Shown: positions 48,548 to 57,651, counted from the first letter of the stretch. The stretch: 64,000 bases of DNA from Chlorobaculum thiosulfatiphilum (GCF_006265165.1 NZ_VDCH01000001.1:1-64000); one strand, 5' to 3'. The notes: generated from the sequence alone by a model not told the origin. Translations and numbers: made by a program.

Positions 48548-48549
48548 CG

Positions 48550-49491
48550 ATGAACGACAAACCGGTTCTCGTGATCCTCGGCCCCACCGCTTCCGGCAAA
48601 ACGGAGCTGGCCTTCCGCATCGCCCGCCAGATCGGCGGCGAGATTGTCTCGGCGGACTCGCGCCAGATCTATCGCGGCATGGACATCGGCACGGCCAAGC
48701 CGCCACGCGAGATGCTGGAGGAGATCAGACACCACTTCATCGACGAAAAAGAGATCGGCGAACCCTTCAGCGCGGGAGATTTCGCGGAACAGGCGGCGGA
48801 GCGAATCCGGGAACTACGTCAGCGCGGCATTACGCCAATAGTCGCGGGCGGCTCGACGCTCTACATAGAAGGCCTGCTCAAAGGCTTCGCCGAACTCCCG
48901 CCCGCCGACCCGGAGATCAGGGCGCGGCTGACCCGCGAACTCGAACGTCACGGCGCGGAAGCGCTCTACCGCCGACTCGAAGCGCTCGATCCCGAACAGG
49001 CCCGCACGCTCGACCCCACCAAGAGCCAACGCCTCGTCCGAAGCCTCGAAATCATCGAGCTTTCCGGCCAGACCGTCACCGCCTTGCAGCGAAAAACCAC
49101 CGGCCCGTCCACCGGAATCGACTTCACCGTCATCGGCATCGACCTGCCCCGCGAGCTTCTCTACGATCGCATCAACCGCCGCACGGCAGCCATGATGCAA
49201 GCTGGACTCGAAGCCGAAGCCCGTCGCCTCTACGACCAGTTCCGCGACCAGTGGCGCAGCAAAACCCTCAACGCTCTGGCCACCGTCGGCTACCGCGAAC
49301 TCTTCGAGCACTTCGAGGGCCTGCACGACCTCCAGACCGCCGAAGTCCTCATCGCCCAACACACCAGAAACTACGCCAAACGGCAATTGACCTTTTTCAG
49401 AAACCGACTGGATATGGAGTGGGTGGCTGCGCCGCTGGACGAAGCCGGGGTTGATGCGTTGGTGGAAGTGATTTGCCGGAGGATTGGGTAA
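48550..49491 (+). CDS. miaA: tRNA dimethylallyltransferase
   Basis: A 313-residue enzyme that prenylates A37 of tRNAs reading UNN codons. The P-loop [11 protein letters not shown] lies at residues 11-21, followed by [19 protein letters not shown] (DSRQ motif), and the central [25 protein letters not shown]-like and [14 protein letters not shown] near the C-terminus are also typical. All catalytic parts are present and the length is normal. Third gene of the symporter-maf-miaA operon. Confidence 0.95.
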   Translation: MNDKPVLVILGPTASGKTELAFRIARQIGGEIVSADSRQIYRGMDIGTAKPPREMLEEIRHHFIDEKEIGEPFSAGDFAEQAAERIRELRQRGITPIVAGGSTLYIEGLLKGFAELPPADPEIRARLTRELERHGAEALYRRLEALDPEQARTLDPTKSQRLVRSLEIIELSGQTVTALQRKTTGPSTGIDFTVIGIDLPRELLYDRINRRTAAMMQAGLEAEARRLYDQFRDQWRSKTLNALATVGYRELFEHFEGLHDLQTAEVLIAQHTRNYAKRQLTFFRNRLDMEWVAAPLDEAGVDALVEVICRRIG

Positions 49492-49570
49492 AGCGCTTTT
49501 TCCAAGATAATTCCACGAAATAATTTTCTTCCTGAATACATCACCTGTAACAATATCAAGGAAGGAAACT

Positions 49571-49861
49571 ATGAACACGGTGACAATCCGGGATTTTGAC
49601 CCGGCACACTACCTCGACAGCGACGAAATGATTGTCGAATACCTCAAGGCAACCGCGGAAGACCCGAATCCGGAGGTTTTTCTTGGAGCCTTGGGCGACG
49701 TCGCCAGGGCGAAAGGCATGGCCGAGATCGCGAAAAAAACGGGCCTTGGCCGAGAAAGCCTCTACAAAGCTCTGCGTCCTGGAGCGCATCCGCGATATGA
49801 AACTGTGAAAGCGGTACTCAAAGCGATTGGCGTGGAACTGACATTCAAAGCGGTTTCGTGA
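49571..49861 (+). CDS. HigA-like addiction-module antitoxin without toxin
   Basis: A 96-residue DNA-binding protein that matches the putative addiction-module antidote family: RDFDPAHYLDSDEMIVEYLKAT, ALGDVARAKGMAEIAKKTGLGRESLYKALRPGAHPRYETVKAVLKAIGVELTF. The helix-turn-helix lies at about residues 52-80. In such modules a RelE/HigB-type toxin gene usually precedes it, overlapping or within a few bases. Here the 79 bases before it cannot hold one, and no toxin-like frame follows, so it is an orphan. AAGGAAGG precedes the ATG. It may act as a lone regulator. Confidence 0.85.
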   Translation: MNTVTIRDFDPAHYLDSDEMIVEYLKATAEDPNPEVFLGALGDVARAKGMAEIAKKTGLGRESLYKALRPGAHPRYETVKAVLKAIGVELTFKAVS

Positions 49862-50184
49862 ACAGACTCGAACCGACATCGCGAATTGACCGCTATGTTT
49901 TGCTCTTGTAATCGTTTGTCAAGTAATCGCATTCAATGCCTTGCGAGCAGCGAGCGATTACAGTTTGAGCGTAGGGCCGCACAGTTTTTTTGAGACCTCT
50001 CCCCACCCCCAACATTTTACGCCGTCACAAAAAAATCATTTGAATGAATCGAATTTTGTACGATAATAGGGAAAGGAGACGCTTCGCATCGGTGTCTCAA
50101 CCATCCCTCAACTGACGCGGAGCGGAAAAGGCAGAGCAAGTGCCTTTTATAAAATAAGTTACCGTATTTCCGCTGGAGTTCTGT
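49862..50184. other. intergenic region
   Basis: A 323-base spacer with a loose inverted repeat (TGTAATCG at 49908-49915 and CGATTACA at 49956-49963). No toxin gene or other frame with a motif is seen. GGAG lies six bases before the STAS gene's ATG. Confidence 0.5.
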
Positions 50185-50823
50185 ATGAAACACTCCGTAT
50201 CTACCCGCAAGGAATTGACCATCCTCAAGCTCGAAGAACCGGTTTTCGATGTCCGCCATGCCAACAGTTTCAAGGCGACTATCGACAGCATGGTCAGTAA
50301 CGAGACCAGTAAAAACGTCATCATCGATTTTTCACAGGTCAAAGCGATCGATTCCTCCGGCATCGGCTCGATGCTTCTTGCCCACCAGCGGGCCAACAGC
50401 TCCGATGGTCTGGCCATTTTCGTCTCGCTCTGCCAGCAGATCAAGGACCTGCTCAAGCTGACCAACCTCGACAAACAGCTCTACATCTTCTCTTCGATCA
50501 ACGAGGTCATGACGCTCATCGAACCGGCCCTGAAGGGTAAACGCAGCAGCCGGTCACGCCAACCGCAGGTTCAGGACGAAGGCGTCGATGAAATCGACGT
50601 CGAACTTGAAATCCCGGACGAGGTCTTCGACAGCGAAACCTTCTGCGACATCGAAGACGAAACGGAGGAGAACCCCGAACTCGAAGAACTCGATGAGCTC
50701 GAAGAATCCGATGAAGACGAAAAACCACGGCAGAAAAACAATCCCCCCGAACATCCCTCCGCCAAAAAACGTGGCCGCCCGAAAAAGAGTCCCCAGAACG
50801 GCAAGGAACAACTGAAAACCTGA
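50185..50823 (+). CDS. STAS anti-anti-sigma protein with acidic linker and AT-hook-like tail
   Basis: A 212-residue protein. Residues 1-115 form a SpoIIAA/RsbV-type STAS domain with the phosphorylatable Ser in VIIDFSQVKAIDSSGIGSMLL. The linker (about 125-180) is strongly Glu/Asp-rich, and the end (KKRGRPKKS, near 198-206) matches the AT-hook core RGRP. A charged linker plus a DNA-minor-groove-binding motif on an anti-anti-sigma protein is unusual. Its likely antagonist type, an RsbW-like kinase, is encoded at 33655. GGAG six bases before the ATG supports the start. STAS is certain; the AT-hook function is inference. Confidence 0.85.
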   Translation: MKHSVSTRKELTILKLEEPVFDVRHANSFKATIDSMVSNETSKNVIIDFSQVKAIDSSGIGSMLLAHQRANSSDGLAIFVSLCQQIKDLLKLTNLDKQLYIFSSINEVMTLIEPALKGKRSSRSRQPQVQDEGVDEIDVELEIPDEVFDSETFCDIEDETEENPELEELDELEESDEDEKPRQKNNPPEHPSAKKRGRPKKSPQNGKEQLKT

Positions 50824-50986
50824 AGCTGCTCGAACAAATCCCCTCCTTCGATCTTCACGCTGTCTGGCAGTGCCGGGCGAGTGTTTGATATTTCGTATTT
50901 TATGCTTTATTTTTTAGAGTAGTTTTTACATCAGTTTATCCATTTCGTGAAACAGAACGTTTCCCCGGAAACCGGAGGACTGCGCC

Positions 50987-52225
50987 ATGCTCGACCACCT
51001 TTTCCAGCAACGCCTCGGGAACCTTCTCGATACGGCAAACATAGTTATCGACGGCAACTACCCCTGGGATATCCGGGTACACGACAGCCGCATGTTCAGA
51101 AAAACTGTTCTTGAGGGAAACCTTGGATTCGGCGAGTCCTACATGGAGGGTTGGTGGGAGTGCGACGACCTCGAAGAGCTGTTTTTCCGGATACTCTCGG
51201 CGGGCGTCGACCGGCAACTTGTCACGCTGACCGTCGTCATGGAGTATCTTCAGGGCGCGTTGATCAATCTGCAAAAACCGGCTCGCGCCTTCACCGTCGG
51301 CAAGCGCCACTACGATGCGGGCAACGACCTGTTCCGGGCGATGCTCGATCCGTGGATGATGTACAGTTGCGCCTGCTGGCGCGAGGCCGACAGTCTCGAA
51401 ATGGCGCAGGAGAACAAGCTGTGCCTTGTTTTCGACAAACTCGCCCTCGAACCGGGCATGAGGCTGTTAGACATTGGCTGCGGCTGGGGCGGTGCGGCGC
51501 GGTTCGCCGCTGAACGGTATGGCGCGAAGGTGGTTGGCGTCACCGTCTCGCAGGAGCAGGCGAGTTTCGCCAGAGCGTTCTGCAAGGAGTTCGACGTCGA
51601 TATCCGGCTGATGGATTACCGCCAGCTCGAAGGCTCGTTCGACCGGATCGTTTCGATCGGGATGCTCGAACATGTCGGTTACAAAAATTACCGTACCTAT
51701 TTCGATATTGCCCGAAGCTGCCTCAAGCCCGAGGGGCGGATGCTCGTGCAGAGTATCGGCAGCAACGCGCCGGTAACGGGCACCGATCCATGGATCGAGA
51801 AATACATCTTTCCAAACTCGATGCTCCCATCAGTCAGCCAGATTTCCGGCGGTTTCGAGGGGCGTTTCGTGCTCGAAGACTGGCACTCGCTCAGTTACGA
51901 TTACGCTCTGACGCTCAAAGCATGGGAGCGTAACGTGACGCGCAACTGGCCGAGCCTCAAAAGCAGCTATGACGAAAAATTTTACCGCATGTGGCGCTAT
52001 TACCTCCTGAGCTGCGCGGGAGCCTTCCGGGCGCGCACGATCCAGCTCTGGCAGATACTGCTCACCCCATCGGGCATCAAGGGAGAGTGCTGCATTCCGC
52101 ACCAGCCAGCGAGGCGGAGCTTCAGGGATAAAGGTAACGGTTTGGCGAAGTCGCTTCGAATGCCCGCACCTGGACGCGGACAGCACCGAGAATTTCCCCG
52201 ATCGGGCGCTGCTGCTGAATCATGA
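50987..52225 (+). CDS. cfa: cyclopropane-fatty-acyl-phospholipid synthase
   Basis: A SAM-dependent methyltransferase that adds a methylene bridge to unsaturated phospholipid acyl chains. SAM motif LLDIGCGWGGAARFAA lies near residue 160; VGVTVSQEQASFAR, SIGMLEHVGYKNY and the typical N-terminal GFGESYMEGWWECDDLEELF are present. GGAGG lies before the ATG. The C-terminus is odd: after SGIKGECCIPHQP, where relatives end, the frame runs on for about 40 Arg/Gly/Pro-rich residues and overlaps the convergent NamZ gene by about 100 bases. A small frameshift or stop loss near the end is likely; activity may be unaffected. Confidence 0.88.
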   Translation: MLDHLFQQRLGNLLDTANIVIDGNYPWDIRVHDSRMFRKTVLEGNLGFGESYMEGWWECDDLEELFFRILSAGVDRQLVTLTVVMEYLQGALINLQKPARAFTVGKRHYDAGNDLFRAMLDPWMMYSCACWREADSLEMAQENKLCLVFDKLALEPGMRLLDIGCGWGGAARFAAERYGAKVVGVTVSQEQASFARAFCKEFDVDIRLMDYRQLEGSFDRIVSIGMLEHVGYKNYRTYFDIARSCLKPEGRMLVQSIGSNAPVTGTDPWIEKYIFPNSMLPSVSQISGGFEGRFVLEDWHSLSYDYALTLKAWERNVTRNWPSLKSSYDEKFYRMWRYYLLSCAGAFRARTIQLWQILLTPSGIKGECCIPHQPARRSFRDKGNGLAKSLRMPAPGRGQHREFPRSGAAAES

Positions 52226-53330
52226 GGCGGTAGCGGCTGGTTCCGGCGAGCTGGTCGAAAAAAGCCGCGTGGCGGTGCAGGCCTGTTTGGCTTGGCCAAA
52301 GCTTTTGCAGTGAGAGCAAAATCGCCGTGGAGGTCAGGAATGGATCGAAGCGCTCGCGGTCGGTCACCTTCAGGCGGACGCCTTGGCACTCGACGCCGGA
52401 GAATTTGCTCCTCTCGGGCGTGAAGCTCGTCCGGTGGAATTCGACGCCGGGCAAGCGGTACTGTTCGAGTTCCCGGATGAGCGCTTTGCTGTCGATGAAT
52501 GGCGCGCCAAACATCCGGAACGGAGCGTCGGTGCCGCGCCCTTCGCTGACGTCGGTTCCCTCCAGCATGACGGTTGCAGGATAGAGCAGCAGCGTTTTGA
52601 AATCGCGAAGGTTCGGCGATGGCGGGCGGAAACGGAAGCCCGGAAGATCGTCGGCGAAGCGGTCGCGCCGGTAGCCCCGCATCCGGACGACCTGCAACGA
52701 CAGGCCGGGAAAGCGGCGTTTTTGCAGCCATGCGGCGATCTCCCCCACGCTCATGCCGTGAATGAACGGCAGCTCAGCCGCGCCGACGAACGACTCGAAG
52801 CGCGGCTCCAGCACGAAGCCGCTGGCCGGAAGCGGCGCGAGAGGATTGGGCCGGTCGAGCACCATGAAGGCGACGCCCGCTTCGCTGCACACCTCCATCG
52901 CGAGCTTCATGGTGGAGATGTAGGTGTAGCAGCGCACTCCGGCGTCCTGAAGGTCGAACACCAGCACATCGATGGTTTTCAGGAGCTGAACATCCGGCTT
53001 CCTGGAGTCGCCATAGAGCGACCACACTTTCAGGCTGTTGCCAACCCCGGCATTGCCCACCTTCTGGCCAGCCTCGTAATCGAGAGCGAAGCCGTGCTCG
53101 GGAGCCATCAGGAATTTGAGATCCACCCCGTTCCGCAAGAGCACCCGGTACCCCGGCTCCCCGGAACGCGACACCGCCGCCGCGTTGGTAATCAGCCCGA
53201 CCCGCTTGCCTTGCAACGGGGCGCACTTTTGCGCATCGAGCACATCGAGGCCGTAACGGAATGCCTCGGCGCGGGCTGCGGGGGCAGCAAAAAAAACCAG
53301 GAGAAAAAAAAGAAAAGCAAAGCGGCCCAT
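52122..53330 (-). CDS. DUF1343 protein, NamZ-like exo-beta-N-acetylmuramidase
   Basis: A 402-residue exported protein (signal peptide FAFLFFLLVFFAAPAARA, cleavage near residue 21). Family landmarks: GKRVGLITNAAAVSR, LMAPEHGFALDYEAG, VLVFDLQDAGVRCYTYISTM, MVLDRPNPL and LEGTDVSEGRGTDAPFRMFGAPF. DUF1343 contains NamZ enzymes that release N-acetylmuramic acid from peptidoglycan ends, which suggests wall recycling in the periplasm. The start ATG 53330 fits the signal peptide. The 3' end is overlapped antisense by the extended Cfa frame. Confidence 0.88.
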   Translation of the reverse strand: MGRFAFLFFLLVFFAAPAARAEAFRYGLDVLDAQKCAPLQGKRVGLITNAAAVSRSGEPGYRVLLRNGVDLKFLMAPEHGFALDYEAGQKVGNAGVGNSLKVWSLYGDSRKPDVQLLKTIDVLVFDLQDAGVRCYTYISTMKLAMEVCSEAGVAFMVLDRPNPLAPLPASGFVLEPRFESFVGAAELPFIHGMSVGEIAAWLQKRRFPGLSLQVVRMRGYRRDRFADDLPGFRFRPPSPNLRDFKTLLLYPATVMLEGTDVSEGRGTDAPFRMFGAPFIDSKALIRELEQYRLPGVEFHRTSFTPERSKFSGVECQGVRLKVTDRERFDPFLTSTAILLSLQKLWPSQTGLHRHAAFFDQLAGTSRYRLMIQQQRPIGEILGAVRVQVRAFEATSPNRYLYP

Positions 53331-53373
53331 GAGAAAATAGCCCTGAAGTTGTTCGGTAGTTTGGCATCCTTCC

Positions 53374-53397
53374 CATAGGACTTATAGGTCTTATAAG
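53374..53397. repeat. nonamer tandem repeat, ATAGGNCTT type
   Basis: Period-9 units CATAGGACT, TATAGGTCT, TATAAG, the minus-strand reading being related to GTCCTATNN. It lies 44 bases upstream of the NamZ start. Confidence 0.65.
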
Positions 53398-53450
53398 AAA
53401 AAGAGTTGCACGAAGGCAATATACCCCGCCGCACCGCCGAAAAGCCAAAA

Positions 53451-53480
53451 AAAAGACCGCGCAACATGGCGCGGTCTTTT
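53451..53480 (-). terminator. Rho-independent terminator of tRNA-fMet
   Basis: A 12-bp stem AAAAGACCGCGC / GCGCGGTCTTTT with a 6-base loop directly after the tRNA 3' end; on the minus strand a run of eight T follows. Confidence 0.9.
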
Positions 53481-53482
53481 GC

Positions 53483-53558
<76 letters not shown>

Positions 53559-53609
53559 ATGTATAGTGTCTGAATGTACAACATTCATCGTCTATTGCAA
53601 ACTTTATTT

Positions 53610-55721
53610 TCAGGATACCTGATTTCCGCAGATTCCCTCGCCCTGAGGCTCGAGCAAGAAGAGGCGGCCATCGGCGCCCTCGACGGCGAGAATCATGCCC
53701 TGCGACAGCTCGCCTCGCATGGTACGGTCGGCGAGGTTGGCCACCAGCACGACGCTCTTACCCACCATCTCTTCGGGCGTGAAGTGCTGCGCGATACCCG
53801 AAAGCACCTGGCGCTCTTCCGAGCCGACCTGCAATTGCAGCTTGAGCAATTTGTTGGCCTTCTTGACCGGTTCGCAGGCAATGACCTTCGCGACGCGCAG
53901 ATCGATCTTCTGAAAATCGTCGAAGGTGATCTCCGGCTTGAAGGTCATCGGCGCGGGCTGTTCGGCGGCTTCGCGGCGTTCCGCTTCGGCAAGCAGCGCC
54001 TCGATCTTCTTCATCTCCGGCTCGATGTCTTTCTCTTCGATCTTCGAGAAGAGGATATCGGACAATCCGAGCAATTTGTGGCCCTTTTTCAGGCCCGGCT
54101 CCAGCGCCCTGCGCCAGACCGGATTGCCGGGTTCAACGAGGTCGTCGATCCTGCCCTCGAAGCCGAGCATACGCCAGATGCGGTTGGCGGTTTCGGGCAC
54201 TATTGGCCAGAAAAGCAGCGCGAGCGTGTGGCAGAGGTTCAGCGATACGGCCATCGTGCGGCCCGCCGCTTCGGCGTCAACCTTGATGACCTTCCACGGC
54301 TCGCTCTCGGTGAGGAAGCGGTTGGCGAAGCGGGCGATCTCCATCGCCTGACTCGCCGCTTCGCGGAAGTGAAAGCCGTCGTAGGCCGCTTCGAGCTTGC
54401 CGAAGCTGCCCAACCAGTCGATGCCGAGGCCGTCCCACGCTTCGAGATCGATCTCCGCAGGCACCTCGCCGCCGAAGCGGGCGTTGGTGAAGTCAATCGA
54501 GCGCTTGATGAAGTTGCCGAGCGTGTCGGCCAGCTCGCCGTTGGTGCGGTTCTGGAAGTCACCCCAACTGAAATCGCTGTCCTTGTTCTCGGGATAGTTC
54601 ATCGCGATGCTGTAGCGCAAGGTGTCCGCCGGGAAGCGTTCGAGGAACTCGCCGAGATAGACCGCGTAGTTGCGCGACTTGGAGAACTTGCGCCCCTCGA
54701 AGTTCATGAACTCCGAGGCCGGCACGTTGTCGGCCAGCTCGTAACGCCCATCGACGCGCTCCTCGTTCCAGGCCATCAGGATCGCCGGGAACATGAGCGT
54801 ATGGAACACCACGTTGTCCTTGCCGATGAAGTTGATGATGCGCGTATCGGGATCCTGCCAGTAGCGCCGCCAGAGTTCGGCGTCGCCCTGCTTCTCCGCC
54901 CACTCTTTCGTGAAGGAGATGTAGCCGAGCACGGCGTCGAACCAGACGTAGAGCACCTTGCCCTTCGCCTCCTCGGAGTCGAGCGGCAGCGAAATGCCCC
55001 AGGCGAGGTCGCGGGTGATGGCGCGGTCGGCGAGGCCCTGGTTGAGCCATGTGCGCGAATAGTTGACGACGTTCGAACGCCAGTCGCCGGTATGCCGTTC
55101 GACGTAATTTTCGAGCTGCTTCTGGAAGCGCCCCAGCGGAAAGTACCAATGCAGCGTTTCGCGCAGCTCCGGCGTGGCGTCGGAGAGCTTGCTCTTCGGG
55201 TCGATCAGCTCGGTCGGGCTGAGATGCGTACCGCACTGCTCGCACTGGTCGCCGTTCGCGCCGGGCGCTTTGCAGACCGGGCAGGTTCCGGTGACGTAAC
55301 GGTCGGAGAGAAAGCGCCCGGCCACCGGATCGAAGAACTGCTTTTCGGTTTTCCTGACGAAAATCCCCTTTTTCTCGATCTCCGCAAAAAACTCCCTGGC
55401 CGTCGCGTGGTGCACCGGTGAAGTGGTGCGGCCATAGTAATCGAAGGAAATACCGCATTTGGCGAAAGCGTCGGCGTTCATCGCGTGGTAGCGATCCACC
55501 ACATCCTGCGGCGAAATCCCCTCGCGGTCGGCGGTGATGGTGATCGGCACGCCGTGCTCGTCCGAGCCGCCGATGTGAATCACGTCGTGGCCGCAGAGAC
55601 GTTTGTAGCGTACGTAAATATCGGCGGGCAGATAGACCCCGGCGAGGTGGCCGAGGTGCACCGGGCCGTTGGCGTAAGGAAGAGCGGTGGTAACGAGAGT
55701 TCTTTTGTATGTATGAGTCAT
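53610..55721 (-). CDS. metG: methionyl-tRNA synthetase
   Basis: A 703-residue class I synthetase. The HIGH motif appears as GPVHLGHLAG near residue 15-24, the zinc knuckles as CPVCKAPGANGDQCEQC, and KMSKS as GRKFSKSRN. The C-terminal 110 residues (ITFDDFQKIDLRVAKVIACEPV...GKSVVLVANLADRTMRGELSQGMILA) form the EMAP-II-like tRNA-binding domain. Start ATG 55721 (MTHTYKRTLVTTALPYANG) is where homology begins. It lies just upstream of tRNA-fMet on the same strand, so enzyme and substrate may share a transcript. Confidence 0.96.
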   Translation of the reverse strand: MTHTYKRTLVTTALPYANGPVHLGHLAGVYLPADIYVRYKRLCGHDVIHIGGSDEHGVPITITADREGISPQDVVDRYHAMNADAFAKCGISFDYYGRTTSPVHHATAREFFAEIEKKGIFVRKTEKQFFDPVAGRFLSDRYVTGTCPVCKAPGANGDQCEQCGTHLSPTELIDPKSKLSDATPELRETLHWYFPLGRFQKQLENYVERHTGDWRSNVVNYSRTWLNQGLADRAITRDLAWGISLPLDSEEAKGKVLYVWFDAVLGYISFTKEWAEKQGDAELWRRYWQDPDTRIINFIGKDNVVFHTLMFPAILMAWNEERVDGRYELADNVPASEFMNFEGRKFSKSRNYAVYLGEFLERFPADTLRYSIAMNYPENKDSDFSWGDFQNRTNGELADTLGNFIKRSIDFTNARFGGEVPAEIDLEAWDGLGIDWLGSFGKLEAAYDGFHFREAASQAMEIARFANRFLTESEPWKVIKVDAEAAGRTMAVSLNLCHTLALLFWPIVPETANRIWRMLGFEGRIDDLVEPGNPVWRRALEPGLKKGHKLLGLSDILFSKIEEKDIEPEMKKIEALLAEAERREAAEQPAPMTFKPEITFDDFQKIDLRVAKVIACEPVKKANKLLKLQLQVGSEERQVLSGIAQHFTPEEMVGKSVVLVANLADRTMRGELSQGMILAVEGADGRLFLLEPQGEGICGNQVS

Positions 55722-55758
55722 GGATAACAGAAAGTCGTTCGATGATGACAAAATCACG

Positions 55759-55781
55759 TCACCCGGTGGTTTGCCGGGTGA
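55759..55781 (-). terminator. hairpin between the PSP1 gene and metG
   Basis: An 8-bp inverted repeat TCACCCGG / CCGGGTGA with a 7-base loop in the 72-base gap. No T-run, so it may attenuate rather than end the transcript. Confidence 0.5.
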
Positions 55782-55793
55782 TGGAAGAGTGTT

Positions 55794-56792
55794 TCAGGCC
55801 TGTCCGCCCTGGCGGCGGCCCGTCATGCTGTTGTACTGGTCCAGCGAAATACGCCGCTTCTGGCCCGTACTGACGTAGCGTATCCAGATGCTTTTCTTCT
55901 GCTGATCAACCCCCTCGACCACGGCGTTACCGTCCCTGACGGCGAAGGTGGTGCCGACGGCGGGCCATCCGTTCTGCCTGCCGTTACCTTGACCGTTGCC
56001 GCATTTGCCGTTGCTCTTCGAAAAGCCGAGACAGCACTTCGGGCGGTTGCAGAGGCCGATGGTGTTGAACGAGAAGTTGTCGCCGTTGATGCTGTCCGGC
56101 ATCTGCGGCTTTTCGGCGAAAGGATTGGAGTGAATTTTCTGCATCCAGGTCGAGCAGCAGAGCGCGCAGCCGCACGATCCCTGGGTGTTGGTACGCCGCG
56201 CCTCCTCGCGCGTGGTGATCTGCACCATCTGGATGCGCGCCTTGAACTCCCCCGCCAGATCGCGCACCAAGCCCCGAAAATCGACGCGGTGCGTGGCCGT
56301 GTAATAGACCGAAAGCTTCTGCTGATCGAGCCGGAGATCGATATCGACCAGCTTCATTTCGAGCCGGTGGCGTTCGATCCGGTTCAGGCAGGCGGCCCTG
56401 ATTTCCGGCTCTCGCTTGCGAATCTCGGCGAACTCCTGCACCTCCTCCTCGGTGGCCCGCCTCATGATCGCCGGAAGCTTGTCGATCTCGCTCGTCTGCC
56501 CCTTGAGCTGAAGCTTCCTGAGGGCAATGCGGCCCGTCGAGTAGATGATGCCCATGTCGAAGCCGCCATCCGCCTCGACAATCACCGGCGTGCCGATGGC
56601 CAGCTCCTCGCCGCTCGCGCCGACATAAAACTCCCTGCGGCACCCCTTCATCTCTATTTCAACCACAGGCACGGAGATTTCGGGAAGATCGTCGGGATAG
56701 AGACCGGACGCCTGCTCCTCCAGCATTTTCGACAGTTTCAGCCTCACTTTGGCATTGTCGCCAAGCAGGCAACTGCATAGAACCGTACTCAT
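55794..56792 (-). CDS. PSP1-domain protein, RicT/YaaT-like
   Basis: A 332-residue PSP1 family protein. The PSP1 core (VVEIEMKGCRREFYVGASG, LGRI-like IYSTGRIALRKLQ, MKLVDIDLRLDQQKLSVYYTATHRVDFRGLVRDLAGEFKARIQMVQI) is followed by the Cys-rich segment GSCGCALCCSTWM ... NTIGLCNRPKCCLG, the likely Fe-S ligands. RicT in Bacillus forms the Ric complex affecting RNA maturation and development. The start ATG 56792 was chosen because conservation starts with MSTVLCSCLL. Between the acyltransferase gene and metG on the same strand. Confidence 0.88.
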   Translation of the reverse strand: MSTVLCSCLLGDNAKVRLKLSKMLEEQASGLYPDDLPEISVPVVEIEMKGCRREFYVGASGEELAIGTPVIVEADGGFDMGIIYSTGRIALRKLQLKGQTSEIDKLPAIMRRATEEEVQEFAEIRKREPEIRAACLNRIERHRLEMKLVDIDLRLDQQKLSVYYTATHRVDFRGLVRDLAGEFKARIQMVQITTREEARRTNTQGSCGCALCCSTWMQKIHSNPFAEKPQMPDSINGDNFSFNTIGLCNRPKCCLGFSKSNGKCGNGQGNGRQNGWPAVGTTFAVRDGNAVVEGVDQQKKSIWIRYVSTGQKRRISLDQYNSMTGRRQGGQA

Positions 56793-56862
56793 ATATTGAT
56801 ATCCTTTATCTATTTTCGCCACGCCATTCAGATGAACGCGGCGACATCGTCTCTCTATAGTT

Positions 56863-57642
56863 TCACTTCTCACTCCCTGCCGGACTGCCTTTTCCGAAAA
56901 GGCCACGGAAAGCCTCCACGCGGCGGTTGATCGACTCCGATCCGCGCACAACGACCTCGAAGCCGTCGAGACTCCGTTCGACGACCGCTTGCTTCACCTT
57001 GTCGAGATGGGATTCGGTCGCCGCCTGCATCAGTGCCGTGAGAGCGTCAAGCCCGTTCCAGTCAGATTTTTTCAGCAGCTCTGGCGACCCGAAGGACAGG
57101 AAAAGTTCAGGTTTTTGCTCCTCAAGATATTCAATACGGCTGACAACTGAAACAAGGTAAATTGATTCCCTCTTTTTGAAAACACGCTGGGCGATGCCAG
57201 CCGTTCCCCGGAAAAACAGGAGGGGACGTTTATCGACATGCTCGATCTTGCCTTGAGGAAAAATCCAGAGCGCGTTCTGGCGGGCGGATGGCGAGAGCAG
57301 GCGCTCGGCGGCGTAATCGAGCGTACCGATGGCGCTCCGGGCGTTGCCACGGTCGATGGAGAATGCGCCGAGGCGGGTGAAAAACTGGTGCTTTTTGAGC
57401 TGCGCGTACTCGATGATGATGTAGAGATTCTGCCGGAAATACAGCTCGGTGCAAAGCTGCGACCAGAAGCCGTCCCACCAGTAGGCGTGATTGCCGTAGA
57501 AGATGACCGGCGTATCGAGCTCCATCTCCGGCAGCTCCGGCGGCATCTGCACCCTCAGCGAGTGGAAATGGCGCCTGAACTGCCGACGGGAGTACCATCC
57601 GAACCAGCGAGTGTAAGCCCGGCTCCGGCGAACCTTCAGCAT
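56863..57642 (-). CDS. lysophospholipid/1-acylglycerol-phosphate acyltransferase family protein
   Basis: A 259-residue PlsC-fold acyltransferase. The catalytic HxxxxD is HAYWWD in FYGNHAYWWDGF; the acceptor motif appears as LWIFPQGKIEHVDKRPLLFFRGTAG (FPEG-like, here FPQG). No signal peptide, but the N-terminus is basic and probably membrane-peripheral. In green sulfur bacteria one such protein (CruD) acylates carotenoid glucosides, so this or glycerolipid synthesis are both possible; I cannot tell them apart. It begins nine bases after the aminotransferase stop on the same strand. Confidence 0.8.
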   Translation of the reverse strand: MLKVRRSRAYTRWFGWYSRRQFRRHFHSLRVQMPPELPEMELDTPVIFYGNHAYWWDGFWSQLCTELYFRQNLYIIIEYAQLKKHQFFTRLGAFSIDRGNARSAIGTLDYAAERLLSPSARQNALWIFPQGKIEHVDKRPLLFFRGTAGIAQRVFKKRESIYLVSVVSRIEYLEEQKPELFLSFGSPELLKKSDWNGLDALTALMQAATESHLDKVKQAVVERSLDGFEVVVRGSESINRRVEAFRGLFGKGSPAGSEK

Positions 57643-57651
57643 GGGCGGTAG

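Noticed and set aside
53574-55421. A 615-codon plus frame
   Set aside because: Antisense to metG; its Arg/Glu/Val-rich translation has no domain.
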